Source of the DNA: Megaleporinus macrocephalus
Taxonomy: Eukaryota; Chordata; Actinopteri; Characiformes; Anostomidae
Assembly (NCBI GenBank): GCA_021613375.1
Contig: CM038705.1
Location: forward strand, 10,670,595 to 10,734,594
Direction of reading: 5' to 3'
Length of the DNA stretch: 64,000 bases
This document shows positions 1-10,754 of the stretch, piece by piece. Positions within the stretch are counted from its first letter, which is position 1. Each line of letters starts with the position of its first letter. Made by a program: the position numbers and the translations under genes. The notes below the pieces were generated by a model, which saw only the letters and a program-made list of their open reading frames with translations, did not search any database and was not told where the DNA came from.

Positions 1-1372
1 TTTCAGCTCCTACAAGGCAGACGCTCAACCTCAACGCTTTGAGCTGTAGCCGTATGCCCCCACGGCCCCTGGTAACACACTGTAATATAAGACTTCCCGT
101 AAAAATAAGTGGGCTACTACAGACGTTCATGTCTAGTCCCCTCATGCCCGTCTATTTATTGCCTTGTCTGTGTGCGTGTGAGACAGAGCCCAGCAGAAGT
201 GTGAGTATATTTAATCTGATCTGTCTGTCCATCTGTCTAAGCGTTTGTTTTTCGCCTTCTCCGCTGCCTTATCTCTGTGTGCAAAGCGGCGAGTGAGCTT
301 TCCTGCTTTTTAACATAACAGTGTCTTAGATAATGCTCAAATAGGGAAGTTTCAAAGTCAGTAATCACAGGTTGGAGAGAGATAAAAAAAAAAACAAAAG
401 CTTCACTGTGGGGTGTACTCAGGCATTGAGATGTAAACAAAGTCATGCAGGATGGCTTGATGTGATATGGTGCATTGAGGTGAAACTTAGATTTCTTTAC
501 AGTGGTGGTGAATGGAACCCAGGGGGGCTCTCTACAACACAAATAGACATTTTATCCACTATCCAATTAATTTATGCAGTTGTATATGTACCTGTAGGTG
601 GCAGAATATCAGTAAATCCAAACCCAAGGATTAAAACTCTACAAACTATCAGAAAACAATGGCAGCAGGCAACACATTCATAACCATTAAGTGTAATAAC
701 TTTATGTAATGCAGCCAGCTTTCAGGGGCATTCAGTTCTTTAGACGTCTGGTTACCATCACCACCACTGTGAACAATTCCGACTCCGGGTTTCTCTAGAA
801 CGAGGCACTTTACACTAAACCAATGGGAATAACGTTATAAGCTAAATATTTAATTAAGTGGACACGTTTAAAGTGGTTTAACAAGTAACTTCTCAAATGG
901 GTTGAGGGAAATACTCAATATCAGTTAGCTGGACTGTCTCAATAGCTTAACCTAGCTTGTTACACGAAATTGTGCAGCAGTTTCATTTAAGGTGGAACAG
1001 GGAATTCGAATAACAAGCTAACTTCAGCCAACCTCAGGCACCAGAATAAAACTACTACATCATTTAAGGTGGAATGGGGAATTGGAAGAAGAGTCTTTCT
1101 TCACGCTCAACAACACAACGCCGTTTACCGTGCACTCACAAAACATAAATACTATTAATAACCACAAACTAAATAGGCCACAGTTACAAACAATACGCAT
1201 AATCTTTCACTGAAAGCCCACCTAAGCCCTCACTCTCTACTTTTCCTCAGGGGGCGTTTAAAAAGCCAGATAAAATCAGGTAAAAGGTAGTGAAGAGATA
1301 AGCGAGCGCCTTGCGTGTAGCTTAGCGTCGTAGCTGTACTCAATGAAAGGCAAAACGTAAACACATACTCAC
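1..1372 (-). other. efna1: 5' part of efna1 intron 1
   Basis: This stretch follows the exon 1 splice donor on the minus strand and so should be intron 1. No further ephrin residues are recognisable in it on the minus strand. It carries a dispersed repeat (372-800). The part nearest the exon (about 1270-1372) is CpG-containing and may belong to the promoter-proximal island. The open frames at 39-296, 237-542 and 372-683 have no recognisable product and look accidental. Confidence 0.6.
372..800 (-). repeat. dispersed repeat F (also at 36430-37250 and 43700-43760)
   Basis: The segment holds GATGTAAACAAAGTCAT and a nearby 'tggaacccagggggg' stretch. Their counterparts recur as GATGCAAACAAAGTCAT (about 36790) and, in reverse orientation, as 'gacccctggttccat' (36487 and 43730). 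The later 'agacgtctggttaccatcaccacc' region has a diverged match near 37185-37215 ('gacgcctggttcctatcacc'). The shared blocks in the same order support one old interspersed family. Class unknown. Confidence 0.5.
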
Positions 1373-1464
1373 TTTGGGTTTGTGCTGTTCCAGTACACGC
1401 TGTGGCGCTCGGCTGACGAGCACCAGGCGCTCAGCAAGATGCACACCAACCACAGGAAATCCAT
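1373..1464 (-). CDS. efna1: ephrin-A1, exon 1 (start codon, signal peptide, first receptor-binding residues)
   Basis: Read on the minus strand, ATG at 1464 opens a 30-codon segment that ends at a canonical splice donor (GTGAGTAT, first base 1372) in phase 2. Residues 1-18 (MDFLWLVCILLSAWCSSA) form a typical hydrophobic signal peptide. The mature start ERHSVYWNSTNP is the ephrin N-terminal signature; the family has R-H/Y-x-V-Y/F-W-N-S-S/T-N-P, and the MDFLW opening resembles ephrin-A1 (MEFLW in mammals) more than A2-A5. Ephrin-A proteins are GPI-anchored ligands for EphA receptor tyrosine kinases and signal at cell contacts in axon guidance, vascular and boundary development. The family fold continues in exon 2, which is not seen in 1-1372 and should lie left of the window. 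Which teleost paralogue (efna1a or efna1b) cannot be told from 30 residues. The track's reading frame at this place (1431-1628, minus) is a shadow in another frame. Confidence 0.85.
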
Positions 1465-1700
1465 GGCCAGCTTTTGCTTGAGTCGCTCTCAAAAACAACG
1501 AGAAACTGTGAAGAAAACGATGTGGAGAAAGAACTGCTCACTCCGCTACGCGTCTCACTGAAATAAAGCACCGTCCGCCGCGCGTGGACAGTTTTTATGA
1601 CAGAGTGACGCCCCTTGGCGACGGCCAACCAATGAGGAACAGAGGCAGCGCGTCGCTTCGCTGTTGGCCGCGCCCACTGCTTGTGGGGGGGTTACAGTCT
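1465..1700 (-). promoter_or_regulatory. efna1: putative efna1 5'UTR and core promoter
   Basis: The bases immediately upstream of the efna1 start codon are CpG-rich compared with the AT-rich surroundings (for example 1546-1590 and 1650-1690). On the minus strand a TATA-like CATAAAAAC lies at about 1591-1599, and an inverted CCAAT box (ATTGG) at about 1630. This spacing would put a start site near 1565 and give a 5'UTR of roughly 100 bases. The transcription start is inferred only. Confidence 0.45.
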
Positions 1701-1794
1701 CTCTCAGCGACGAGCTCACAAGTACAGTAATTTAGTAACGTTATGTTTAAAGATGTAACGTTAACTGTAAAAATAACTATATTAAACATAAACT

Positions 1795-3060
1795 TGAGTC
1801 TATAAGGTGTTTATTATATTATTATAGTATCGTGTAGTCCAACGATGTTGTTTTTTTGAAGTTGTTTTCTTAAAATAATGACGTACTATCTCAGAATAGG
1901 AGTAAACATCTCAAAATCGTCACATTTTCTCAAAATATTGACTTTCTATCTCGAGATAATGACTTGCTGTTTTGAAATAATGGCCCAATTACTTAAAATA
2001 TATATTCTTTTTAAATAAGAAAAAAAGTATCTCCAAAATAATACAATTTTGTTGTTTATTTTCATTCTAAATATTAACTTAATATTTTAAAAAATGACTG
2101 TCTATATATACCAAAGGTTTGATTTATTGTCTAGAAATATTGGCCTAATTACCCAAATAAGCATTTTTCTCAAACTGACTTAGTATCTCCAAAATATTGA
2201 TAAGAGTTTAAGAAAAACTCGAGTCTATAAGCTGTTTATTATATTATTATAGTATCGTGTAGTCCAACGATTTTGTTTTCTGATGTTGTTTTCTCAAAAT
2301 AATGACGTACTATCTCAGAATAGGAGTGAACATCTCAAAATCATCACATTTTCTCAAAATATTGACTTTATATCTCGAGATAACGACTTGTTGTTTTAAA
2401 ATAATGGCCCAATTATGCAAAATACGGTCTTAAAAAAAAAAAAAAAGAGTATCTCCAAAAAGATTTTGAGATGTTTGTTTTAGTTCTAAATATTGACTTA
2501 ATATTTTTAAAAATGACTGTCTATATATACCAAAGGTTTGATTTATTGTCTAGAAATATTGGCCTAATTACCCAAATAAGCATTTTTCTCAAACTGACTT
2601 AGTATCTCCAAAATATTGATAAGAGTTTAAGAAAAACTCGAGTCTATAAGCTGTTTATTATATTATTATAGTATCGTGTAGTCCAACGATTTTGTTTTCT
2701 GAGGTTGTTTTCTCAAAATAATGACGTACTATCTCAGAATAGGAGTGAACATCTCAAAATCGTCACATTTTCTCAAAATATTGACTTTATATCTCGAGAT
2801 AACGACTTGTTGTTTTAAAATAATGGCCCAATTACTCAAAATACGTTTTTTTAAATAAGGAAGAAGAGTATCTCCAAAAAAATAAGATTTTAAGAATGGT
2901 GTTTATTATAATTCTAAATATTGACTTAGTATTTTTAAAAATGACTTTCTATATATATATCAAAGGTTTGACTTATTGTCTAGAAATATAAGCAATTTTC
3001 TCAAAATGACTTACTATCTCCAAAATATTGACAAGAATTCAAGATTGTTGTTTATTTAAT
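1795..3060. repeat. AT-rich tandem array, ~420 bp unit, three copies
   Basis: The landmark 'gagtctataagctgtttatt' recurs at about 1796 (one base changed), 2220 and 2639, giving periods of 423 and 419 bases. Between landmarks all copies share the same order of blocks: 'aatgacgtactatctcag', 'tctcaaaatcgtcacattt', 'atatctcgagataacgac', 'aatggcccaattac' and 'tgtctagaaatattggcc'. Copies 2 and 3 are nearly identical; copy 1 is a little more diverged. Within each unit a shorter ~25-35 base degenerate theme ('tctcaaaata..tgac') repeats, so there is an older inner periodicity. Non-coding. Confidence 0.85.
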
Positions 3061-3830
3061 ATTTCAATCTAAATACTGACTTTATATTTTTAAAAAGACT
3101 GACTATATATACACACATAAAATTGACTTGTGGTTTTGAAACAATGTCCTAATTACTCAAAATAAAGACTTTGACTTTCTCTAAATGACTTAGTATCTCC
3201 AAAATAATGAGATTGTAAGAGTGGTACCTATTTTAATTCAAGATATTGACTTAAGATCTTTAAAAATACTTACTGTCTAGAAATATTGGCCTAATTACTC
3301 AAAAAAACACCAAAATTGGGACAACATTTTGAGATTGGTATATATTTTAATTTTAAATATTGCACTTATTTTCTCAACATTTCAATATACTATTTAACAA
3401 CTGTAATAAAAATGGAATTACAGTGGAGTGGTTTTTTTATATTTATTGGCCTTACCATCTCAAAATCATGACATTTCCTGAAGATATTAACTTAATGTCT
3501 TAAGTTGATGACTTATTTTCCTGTGTAACATCTTAAAATTGCTGATGTTTTATTTATAATACTAACTTAGTATCTTAAAATAATAATTTTGATGATTTTC
3601 TAAAAAATAAGGACTTTGATTTTTTTTATGACTTGGTATTTTTGAAATAATGAATTCTCAGGATTTTAAGATACCATGTTGAAATAATGAATCAAGAAAA
3701 TCAATATTATGGGATAGTACATCAGATACTCAGTCATTACTTTAGCATAGCAAGTCAATATCTTGAGAAAATAAGTCATTATTATGAGACATTAAGTCAT
3801 TGTGTCTCAATGATTTCTAGTGGTTTGGCG
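3060..3830. repeat. degenerate continuation of the AT-rich array
   Basis: The inner theme (tctc-aaaata-tgactt) carries on with heavy divergence, including 'tactcaaaataaagac', 'tagtatctccaaaataatg', 'ttgagaaaataagtcat' and 'cattattatgagacatta'. Near 3660-3800 the theme also appears in inverted orientation (AAGTCATTATTATGAGAC). No 420-base period is visible. This is the decayed edge of the array above. Confidence 0.65.
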
Positions 3831-4422
3831 TATTAATACACAGTTCAGTCAGGGGCATGTGTACATCAAGGTCTTTTATTTTTATGATGGCTCAACTAAT
3901 CAAATTTCAGGACTACAACTATCCGTTTCATAACCATGCTTTTAAAAACATTTCCCAACATGAAAGATAACAGTGCTATTCTTCATACCCTACGCTGATG
4001 AATCTCACCTGACAGTGGATGAAATATCACTTCTGGAACAGACGTGGTGCGTCAGCATTCAAAACAAAAACTCCAGGCTTTAGCTGGGTGTCAGTTAAAA
4101 GGAATAATCCCAGTAATCCCTGGGCTGAGGATCACCAGGGTGCCATGACAGCCCCTGAACAGTCAGCAGGGCTTTTCCACCTTTCACCCCCACACCTCCA
4201 GGGCACAACGGGGAGATCCTGGTGGTCTTTAACCCTGCTTAGGAGCACCGCCTTTGGGGCGAAGTGGAGACGGAACCACCCAAAACCCTGGAGGTTGGAG
4301 GTAGAAAGTGGAGTGAGTAAAGAGCGTCTGGTTGGTTTCTACTTTGGGCTTGGCTGGGCAGGTATGTACATGTCCTGTTGTGCTGCAGCCTCCAGATTGG
4401 GCCTGTTAGTCAGCACATACAG
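3831..4422. other. no recognised feature; one unidentified open frame
   Basis: A 179-codon open frame runs 4019-4558 (+). Its product resembles no family I know, has no obvious domain or signal, and its last ~45 codons run into a dispersed transposon end (4423-4560). I treat it as accidental. Nothing else is recognisable. Confidence 0.4.
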
Positions 4423-4560
4423 TCATAAGCAAAAGTTTGTGCCCCCCTGGTCAAGTGACACAATGTTGTTGATTTTCTATATTAAAATAAGTGAACACCT
4501 TCTTTGTGGGCAATCTACACATTTTAATGTTGCATTTGCAGGAAAAGTAATATTTTAAAC
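4423..4560. mobile_element. Tc1/mariner-type terminal fragment
   Basis: The string 'agtcataagcaaaagtttgt' followed by 'gcccccctggtcaa' matches, from memory, the terminal repeat of an abundant fish Tc1-like family with ends of the type CAGTCATAAGCAAAAGTTTG. The following AT-rich sequence ('attttctatattaaaataag') fits the subterminal region. The other end is not seen nearby, so this is a solo end. A transposase fossil that may belong to the same family is at 26115-26475. Confidence 0.5.
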
Positions 4561-5327
4561 TTATTTAAGTTTGTGTCCTATCTTTTAACATGCAAACTCA
4601 ATGGATCATGTAATTAGTAGGATATTCATCATCTGCATATGGCTATATGTGTATCTAGTGCCTGTATTCAGCTCTTTGTTGGCGCCAGATGTCTGCAGTA
4701 TGATGGAAAACATAAAACATGAACATTTTGATGGGGTTGGTCCCCATGAGGAATAAAACCCTATTAACCTTTTAGTATTGATATTGGTTTAAACATAGCT
4801 CAGCAGCATCAGCAGTACAGAGCCTAATACAAATAATAAGACAGGCATGCATGGATGAATAGGTTTGTGCTCGTCTCAGCACTGTGTCATCTTTACCTAG
4901 TAATCTGAAAAGGTGTTTCCCTTTTTTTTTTAATTGTCTGTGTGTGATCACATGCTTGTGCCATTTCTGACTTCTGTACTGCGTGCGGCGGATTAGAGGC
5001 TAGTTTTGGAGCTTCAAAAACAGCGTGGGCGGGGGAAGAAGAAGAAGGAGGAAAAAAAAGCACCGACCAAATGTTCGTTAACAGATCAGGACGCAGCAGG
5101 CCTTCCCTTCGGCTTTGGCGCCCGGCTCTGTGAATCTCACACGCTGTGTTCAAAATGGTCCACTAATCACTGATCCCTACAATGGAAAACAATTAACGCT
5201 ATATAGAACACTATTAGAGTCCCTGTTCGCTGCAATGGAAAACAGTTAACACCATGTAGACATGTCCCCCTGATCACCCTGATTCCCTACATAACAGCAG
5301 TATAGAAAAAGGGCTGTACTAACATAT
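4561..5327. other. no recognised feature
   Basis: Mixed sequence with short runs (poly-T near 4921, a GA-rich stretch near 5036-5058). The minus-strand open frame 4893-5153 has no recognisable product. From about 5155 to 5290 short phrases such as 'tacaatggaaaacaatta' recur loosely, like those in the mosaic at 5.6-6.9 kb. Confidence 0.4.
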
Positions 5328-5652
5328 ACACAGTACTGTGCAAAAGTCAATACGAGTATCTCCAACACCAGATTTCATCGTATGAATATATTCAGTTCCT
5401 TCAGCAGCAATCTTGATTTAGCTTAATGAAGTACTGAGCAGTCAAAGCAAGTATTAGATGAGAACTGTGAATAATACTGGGTTGTTTCCACAAGAAGAAG
5501 CTTGGAAAGGGTTAAATAAACACATAAAAAGCACTACTTACTGTATTAATACTATTTGAATGTTTAAAAAATAAAGCTTTCTGTCTGGAAAAACTGTTTT
5601 TTGAATATAATAATATCCACAAGAGCCTAAAACCTTTGCATAGTACTGTATG
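5328..5652. mobile_element. MITE family A, copy 1
   Basis: The left end ACAGTACTGTGCAAAAGT (5330) is mirrored by the right end, whose reverse complement begins ACAGTACTATGCAAAGG (ending about 5650). This gives a ~320 base element with terminal inverted repeats. The interior blocks 'ttagcttaatgaagtactga', 'attagatgagaactgt' and 'ggttaaataaacaca' recur in the other copies of the family (12066, 32613, 46937, 48290). There is no coding capacity, so it is a non-autonomous DNA element, probably Tc1/mariner-like from its ends. Confidence 0.75.
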
Positions 5653-6867
5653 TAATATACACACACCCAGTGCCAACTGTTATTTAGATGTCTTACATGC
5701 TTTAAATGTCTTTATTTTAGTCGGAAGTAGCTTTAAACCCTGGCCAAACCTCAAATGGCTCCCTAATAGTGTGGTAAGTGCAGTATTTGTTGAGTATAGA
5801 TGTGATTAAGTGAATATTTATAGCTCTACTCTGAACAATTGGGGGTGTCAGTATATAAATTCCAGTGTAGTGCACTATATAGGGAGCAGGAAGGTATTTG
5901 GGATTCAGCCCCATGGTGGGAGGAGGTATATATAAGAGGTTTTTCATGGAACAGTTCTATATTGTGATGTTTTTTATTATGATATAACAAAAAGTTAATG
6001 AAATATGGATCACTTATTATATACATATATGCAGGAATCGCCCCCTAATCACTCCTCCCTACATTGTAGCACCACATATTACAGTATTACAAAGAACAGG
6101 AATGGAACGGGAGTAATCTCTGCCTCCTGAACTGAAACGACTATGTAGAACGATATTATAGTGTGTATATAGTAGTTCCTAATCCAGTTCCTAATCCTAA
6201 TAGTACAGTAATCACCATTGGAACGCTATAGAACACAATTACATGGGATGGAAATGGATCCCTTTAACACCATTGTACATGGGGGAAAACCAAAATAACC
6301 ATAACCATAGTGAAAGTATGTTTATAGTGCAGTATTTGTTGAGTATAGATGTGATTAAGTGAATATTTATAGCTCTACTCTGAACAATTGGGGGTGTCAG
6401 TATATAAATTCCAGTGTAGTGCACTATATAGGGAGCAGGAAGGTATTTGGGATTCAGCCCCATGGTGGGAGGAGGTATATATAAGAGGTTTTTCATGGAA
6501 CAGTTCTATATTGTGATGTTTTTTATTATGATATAACAAAAAGTTAATGAAATATGGATCACTTATTATATACATATATGCAGGAATCGCCCCCTAATCA
6601 CTCCTCCCTACATTGTAGCACCACATATTACAGTATTACAAAGAACAGGAATGGAACGGGAGTAATCTCTGCCTCCTGAACTGAAACACTATGTAGAACG
6701 ATATTATAGTGGTATATAGTAGTCCTAATCCAGTCCTAATCCTAATAGTACAGTAATCACCATTGGAACGCTATAGAACACAATTACATGGGATGGAAAT
6801 GGATCCTTTAACACCATTGTACATGGGAAAACCAAAATAACCATAACCATAATGAAGTATGTTTATA
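5653..6867. repeat. tandem duplication, 549 bp unit, of a 'cactatatag' repeat
   Basis: Bases 5777-6148 recur at 6326-6697 (offset 549) with no difference that I can see over about 370 bases. The next ~175 bases also recur (6149-6325 versus 6698-6867), but there copy 1 carries about eight extra single bases. The core ('gtgcactatatagggagcag', 'gggattcagccccatgg') is a dispersed family found again at 9265-9580 and, reversed, at 11700-12030. The leading part (5690-5776) matches the flank of the reversed copy. No coding role; the minus-strand open frames here are identical shadows in the two copies. Confidence 0.85.
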
Positions 6868-6937
6868 GGGAATAGCAGGTCCCCATAGAATAGAATCAGT
6901 ATACACAGATTAGCCCCAACATTAAAAGCCCCTCCTT

Positions 6938-7345
6938 GTTTGACTTACCATATTAATCACTTTTGCGAGTTTATTCAATAATAATTTATACAGTGCGGAC
7001 TCAGACATTGTAAACTAGACACCAGAATGTATTTTCGGCAGAAGTGTTTGCGAGAACAACAAGTAGTTGTGAGTAATGTACTGGAATTAATCATGTCTCC
7101 TGACCCACTTTTGAAATATAAGCCACTATGCATACTAAAGGCTACATGCCATGGAAAAAGCCATTTCTCTCCATATGTTTTTTATACAAGTGATGGATGG
7201 AGCATGTAAACACTGGTAGAGTTTGTAAAACATGCACAAGGCATAAGTACGGAATATGGAAAATAAGTCTTTGTTACAAAAAAATATAAACTGAAAGATA
7301 TCCGCCTATTCCACCTATAAAGATTTAGCTTTGGCCACTTTAGCT
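6938..7345. repeat. dispersed direct repeat G, copy 1
   Basis: The block starting 'gacttaccatattaatcact' and containing 'tttatacagtgcggactcag' and 'ttcggcagaagtgtttgcga' is repeated at 8304-8700 with a few substitutions and small indels. The two copies flank a foldback element (7355-7945). The open frame 7027-7209 lies inside the repeat and has no recognisable product. Confidence 0.75.
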
Positions 7346-7354
7346 CTGGCCCTT

Positions 7355-7945
7355 TCACCCTGTTCTTCAAGTCAGGGGCCCCACAGGACCACCACAGAGC
7401 AGATATTGTGTGGTGGGTCATTCTCAGCACTGCAGCGACGCTGACATGATGGGATGTGTTAGTTCATGTTGTGCTGGTGTGAGTGAATCAGGCACAACAG
7501 TGCTGCTGGGCTTTTTAAACACTGTGTCCACTCACTGTCCACTCTATTAGACACTCCCACCTTGCTGATCCACCTTGCATATGTCAGAAGTCAGAGACGA
7601 TAGCTCATTTGTTGCTGTCAGCAACATCACTGTTGACTGGATGTTGCTGGTTGGTGGACTTTTCTCAGTCCAGCAGTGACACTGAGGAGTTTAAACACTC
7701 CAGCAGCAGCACTGCTGTGTCTGATCCACTCACACCAGCACAACACACACTGTAGCAGTGCTGAGAATGATCAACCTCCCTAATAGTACCTGCTCTGTGG
7801 TGGCCCTGTGGGGGTCTTGACCATTGGAGAACAGGGTAACAAAGTGTACAGAGAATCAGATGGACTACAGTCTGTAAGTGTAGAACTATAGAGTGTTCAT
7901 TTATGATTAGTGGAGGTGGTATAATTATAAAATATGGCTGATGGG
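7355..7945. mobile_element. foldback DNA element, family B, copy 1
   Basis: The left half reads 'ccacaggaccaccacagagc' then 'tgtgctggtgtgagtgaatc'. The right half carries the reverse complements ('ccactcacaccagcacaac', then 'ctctgtggtggccctgtggg'), so the whole element is a long imperfect palindrome of about 200-base arms. The loop region includes 'ggatgttgctggttggtgga'. Six copies lie in this window (also 10936, 18330, 25512, 28145, 48485). There is no open frame of note: a non-autonomous foldback transposon. Superfamily not assigned. Confidence 0.75.
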
Positions 7946-8303
7946 TGTATAGCTGTAGTCAAATTCTGTTGAGTTTTGGGTATTCCATGTCTGCTATGGC
8001 ACATCGAACACTACCTATTGCACTATATAGTGTAGACCCCCAACATAGTTATGTGCATTGCATCTGAAAAGCCACAGTCTCTCTTAAATCTCTCTCTCTC
8101 TCTCTCTCCTCTCTGTCTCCTATGAAACTTCTGTTCTCCCCTTGTGCACCGTTTGCTCGGCCACACTCGGCGTCTCGCACTGATGCCTTCTTTGTTCTCT
8201 CCTTTGTCCGTGTCCAGAAAACTGCACGTGGGTGGACTCACCATTCGCGGGAGCAGGCTGTCCACTAATGTCTGCCCGTACTCGACTGCGCGAAAGGTTG
8301 GAA
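7946..8303. other. no recognised feature apart from a short (CT)n run
   Basis: A TC microsatellite lies at 8087-8108. A 'tgcactatatagtgta' palindrome at about 8020 resembles the 'cactatatag' repeat family. Overlapping open frames on both strands (8023-8371) have no recognisable product. Confidence 0.4.
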
Positions 8304-8700
8304 TGACTTACCATATTAATCACTTTTGCGAGTTTATTCAATAATAATTTATACAGTGCGGACTCAGACATTGTAAACTACACACCAGAATGTATTTTCG
8401 GCAGAAGTGTTTGCGAGAACAACAAGTAGTTGTGAGTAATGTACTGGGATTAATCATGTCACCTGACCCACTTTGGAAATATAAGCCACTATGCATACTA
8501 AAGGATACATACCATGGAAAAGGACATTTGTTTTTTTATACAAATGATAGATGGAGCATGTAAACACTGGTAAAGTTTGTAAAACATGTACAAGGCATAA
8601 TTAAGGAATATGGAAAAAATGTCTTTGTTGGAAAAAAATACTAACTGACAGATATCTGCCTATTCAACCTACAGAGATTTAGCTCTGGCCATTTACACTA
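8304..8700. repeat. dispersed direct repeat G, copy 2
   Basis: Same order of blocks as 6938-7345 ('gacttaccatattaatcact', 'cagtgcggactcagacattg', 'gcgagaacaacaagtagttg'), about 1366 bases downstream. It has a short deletion near 8525 relative to copy 1. Confidence 0.75.
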
Positions 8701-8744
8701 AATAGTGTTATACTGAATAGTATAGAAGGAGGGCATAAGATATA

Positions 8745-9246
8745 TACACTACCGCTCAAAAGTTTAGGATCACTTTAGAATTTAATTTCATGCAATTTTT
8801 ATGCAATTCACAAACAATACTGTCCATTTCACAATTAATGTAAGTGTATCAGATGATTTTTAAAGAATAAAAATGTTTGTATTAAAGTCTATTTTTGTAT
8901 AGAGGCTTATTTTGCATATAGTTCTAGTATCAGCAATTCTCAGTCCTCTGTCTAAATCTCCTGGTACGACCACCAATCCAAGTTAAGGATGTTATTAGAC
9001 TAATTGGTTGTTAGGACACTCTTGCTCAATTGTGATGCACAGCTGAAAAACATTTTACTAATAAGTGAGTATGAAAGGGAGAACAACATTCTAGGTTAGT
9101 TTAGTATCTGAAGATCAGCAGTTGATGGCTTGCTGACTGATTCAAAATGACCAGAAAGAAACATCTTTCTTTAGAGACCGTTCAGTCCACTGTTGTGTTA
9201 AGGAAGGAAGATACTCCATTAAAACAAGAACATTTCACTGTTATAC
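8745..9246. mobile_element. internally deleted Tc1-like element (family D), one end missing
   Basis: The left end TACACTACCGCTCAAAAGTT is a Tc1-type terminal repeat. The body matches the reverse complement of 63397-63913 throughout ('ctcagtcctctgtctaaatc', 'gatgcacagctgaaaaacat'). Near 9147 it holds ATGACCAGAAAGAAACATC, which in the sister copy opens a short Tc1-transposase-like frame. The right terminal repeat is absent here; sequence breaks off after 'acaagaacatttcactg'. Probably a truncated non-autonomous copy. Confidence 0.75.
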
Positions 9247-9580
9247 CTCAAAGGGCTCCATAATAGTGTGCTAGGTGCACTATTTGGTGAGTATAGATGT
9301 GATTAAATGACTATTTTTAGCCCTACTCTGAACTGTTGGGGATGTCAGTATATAAATTCCTGTGTAGTGCACTATATAGGGAGCAGGAAGGTATTTGAGA
9401 TTCAGCCCCATGGTAGGAAGAGGTATATATAACAGGTTTTTAATGAAACAGTTCTATATTGTGATGTTTTCATTATGATATAACAAAAAGTTAATGAAAT
9501 ATGGATCACTTATTATATACATATATGCAGGAATCGCCCCCTAATCACTCCTCCCTACAATGTAACACCATATAGAACAC
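9247..9580. repeat. 'cactatatag' repeat, diverged copy
   Basis: It shares 'gtgcactatatagggagcag', 'gatataacaaaaagttaatg' and 'gcaggaatcgccccctaatc' with the tandem pair at 5777-6867, with scattered substitutions. This copy is clearly older than the pair, which supports a recent event for the 5.8-6.9 kb duplication. Confidence 0.75.
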
Positions 9581-10585
9581 TCACACAGAGTATAAATGGC
9601 CTACAATTACTGTTGCCTACATTGTAGCACCACATATTACAGTATTACAAAGAACAGGAATGTAAATAAGGTATTAGATGAGAACTGTTAGATATAAAGA
9701 GTGATAGAGACAGAGATAGAGCTTCACCTCAACGTGTTTACCTACATAAAGTATCTGTTATACATTTTACACTGTGATAACTTCAGTTCCTCTGTGCCCT
9801 AGTGTATGCGTGGACGAATGTGAATGGACACTTGTCCAGTGCTACCAGCTGTACAGATATACAAGTGCGTTTTTACATAACGGCCTGCAGCTTGACTGAA
9901 GAATTGGGGTGTGAACAGCCCTGCCGTTCAGCCTGGAAGCCTCTTATTCAAAGTGACGTGACATCTAAAGCCATGCTAATGTTACTAGTATTCATTTAGT
10001 GTTGCTGTTGCATTTCTTCCCTAGTGCATTAAAAGAGTGTATTAAAAGAGTGAAAATCAACTTTACCCTTACCCCTAATGTACTTGATCTACCAAGACAA
10101 TGTGGCTTCTTTAGTTTAGAACCAGAGCGGTGAGGCCAACCCTTGCCAAGAAACACTAGAACTCTATAGTCACCCAAAAAGTGAAAATCAATTTTCTTCA
10201 AAGTGCCTGCGCCAAACATAGATTTTACGATCTGGTGATTGTCTACCTGTGTTTGTTAGGAAAACACTCACCACATGGCTGCAGTTCTAAACTAATCAGA
10301 TTTATTGAATCAGGTGTACAACAGCAGAAAAAAACAAACATATGCAGATCAGGGACACTCCACTATATTACAGTACAATAGTTTAGTCTATATTTTAATC
10401 AAAAGGCCATCTGTTGATGCATCTATGCTAGTTATCCTGTTGTCCTTCAGCAATGGTCAATTTATGACCACAGAGCTGCTCTTGGCTGGTTATTTCTTGG
10501 ATGGCAGCTCTATTCCAGGCCTGGTCACACTATGTACACACTGTACATCTGCAAAGAGGCCATACGTTACTATGACATTATCACA
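9581..10585. other. no recognised feature
   Basis: Bases 9630-9660 repeat the 'cacatattacagtattac' phrase of the mosaic. Small open frames (9802-9999, 9992-10219, 10181-10381) have no recognisable product. The phrase 'gagtgaaaatcaac/attt' occurs twice (about 10049 and 10181). Confidence 0.4.
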
Positions 10586-10587
10586 GG

Positions 10588-10605
10588 GATATATATATAT
10601 ATATA

Positions 10606-10661
<56 letters not shown>

Positions 10662-10678
10662 ATATATATATATATACA
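10588..10678. repeat. (TA)n microsatellite
   Basis: Near-pure alternating TA with two small interruptions, about 90 bases. Nothing else in it. Confidence 0.95.
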
Positions 10679-10754
10679 AAAATATCTCCATTTTTTAATT
10701 CATTAAATAATTTAGTTTAGTTTTTTTATTTATTTTTTTTTAAAATTAATTTAG

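Noticed and set aside
4019..4558. 179-codon plus-strand frame as a possible gene
   Set aside because: No recognisable domain, and its end lies in a dispersed transposon terminal sequence.
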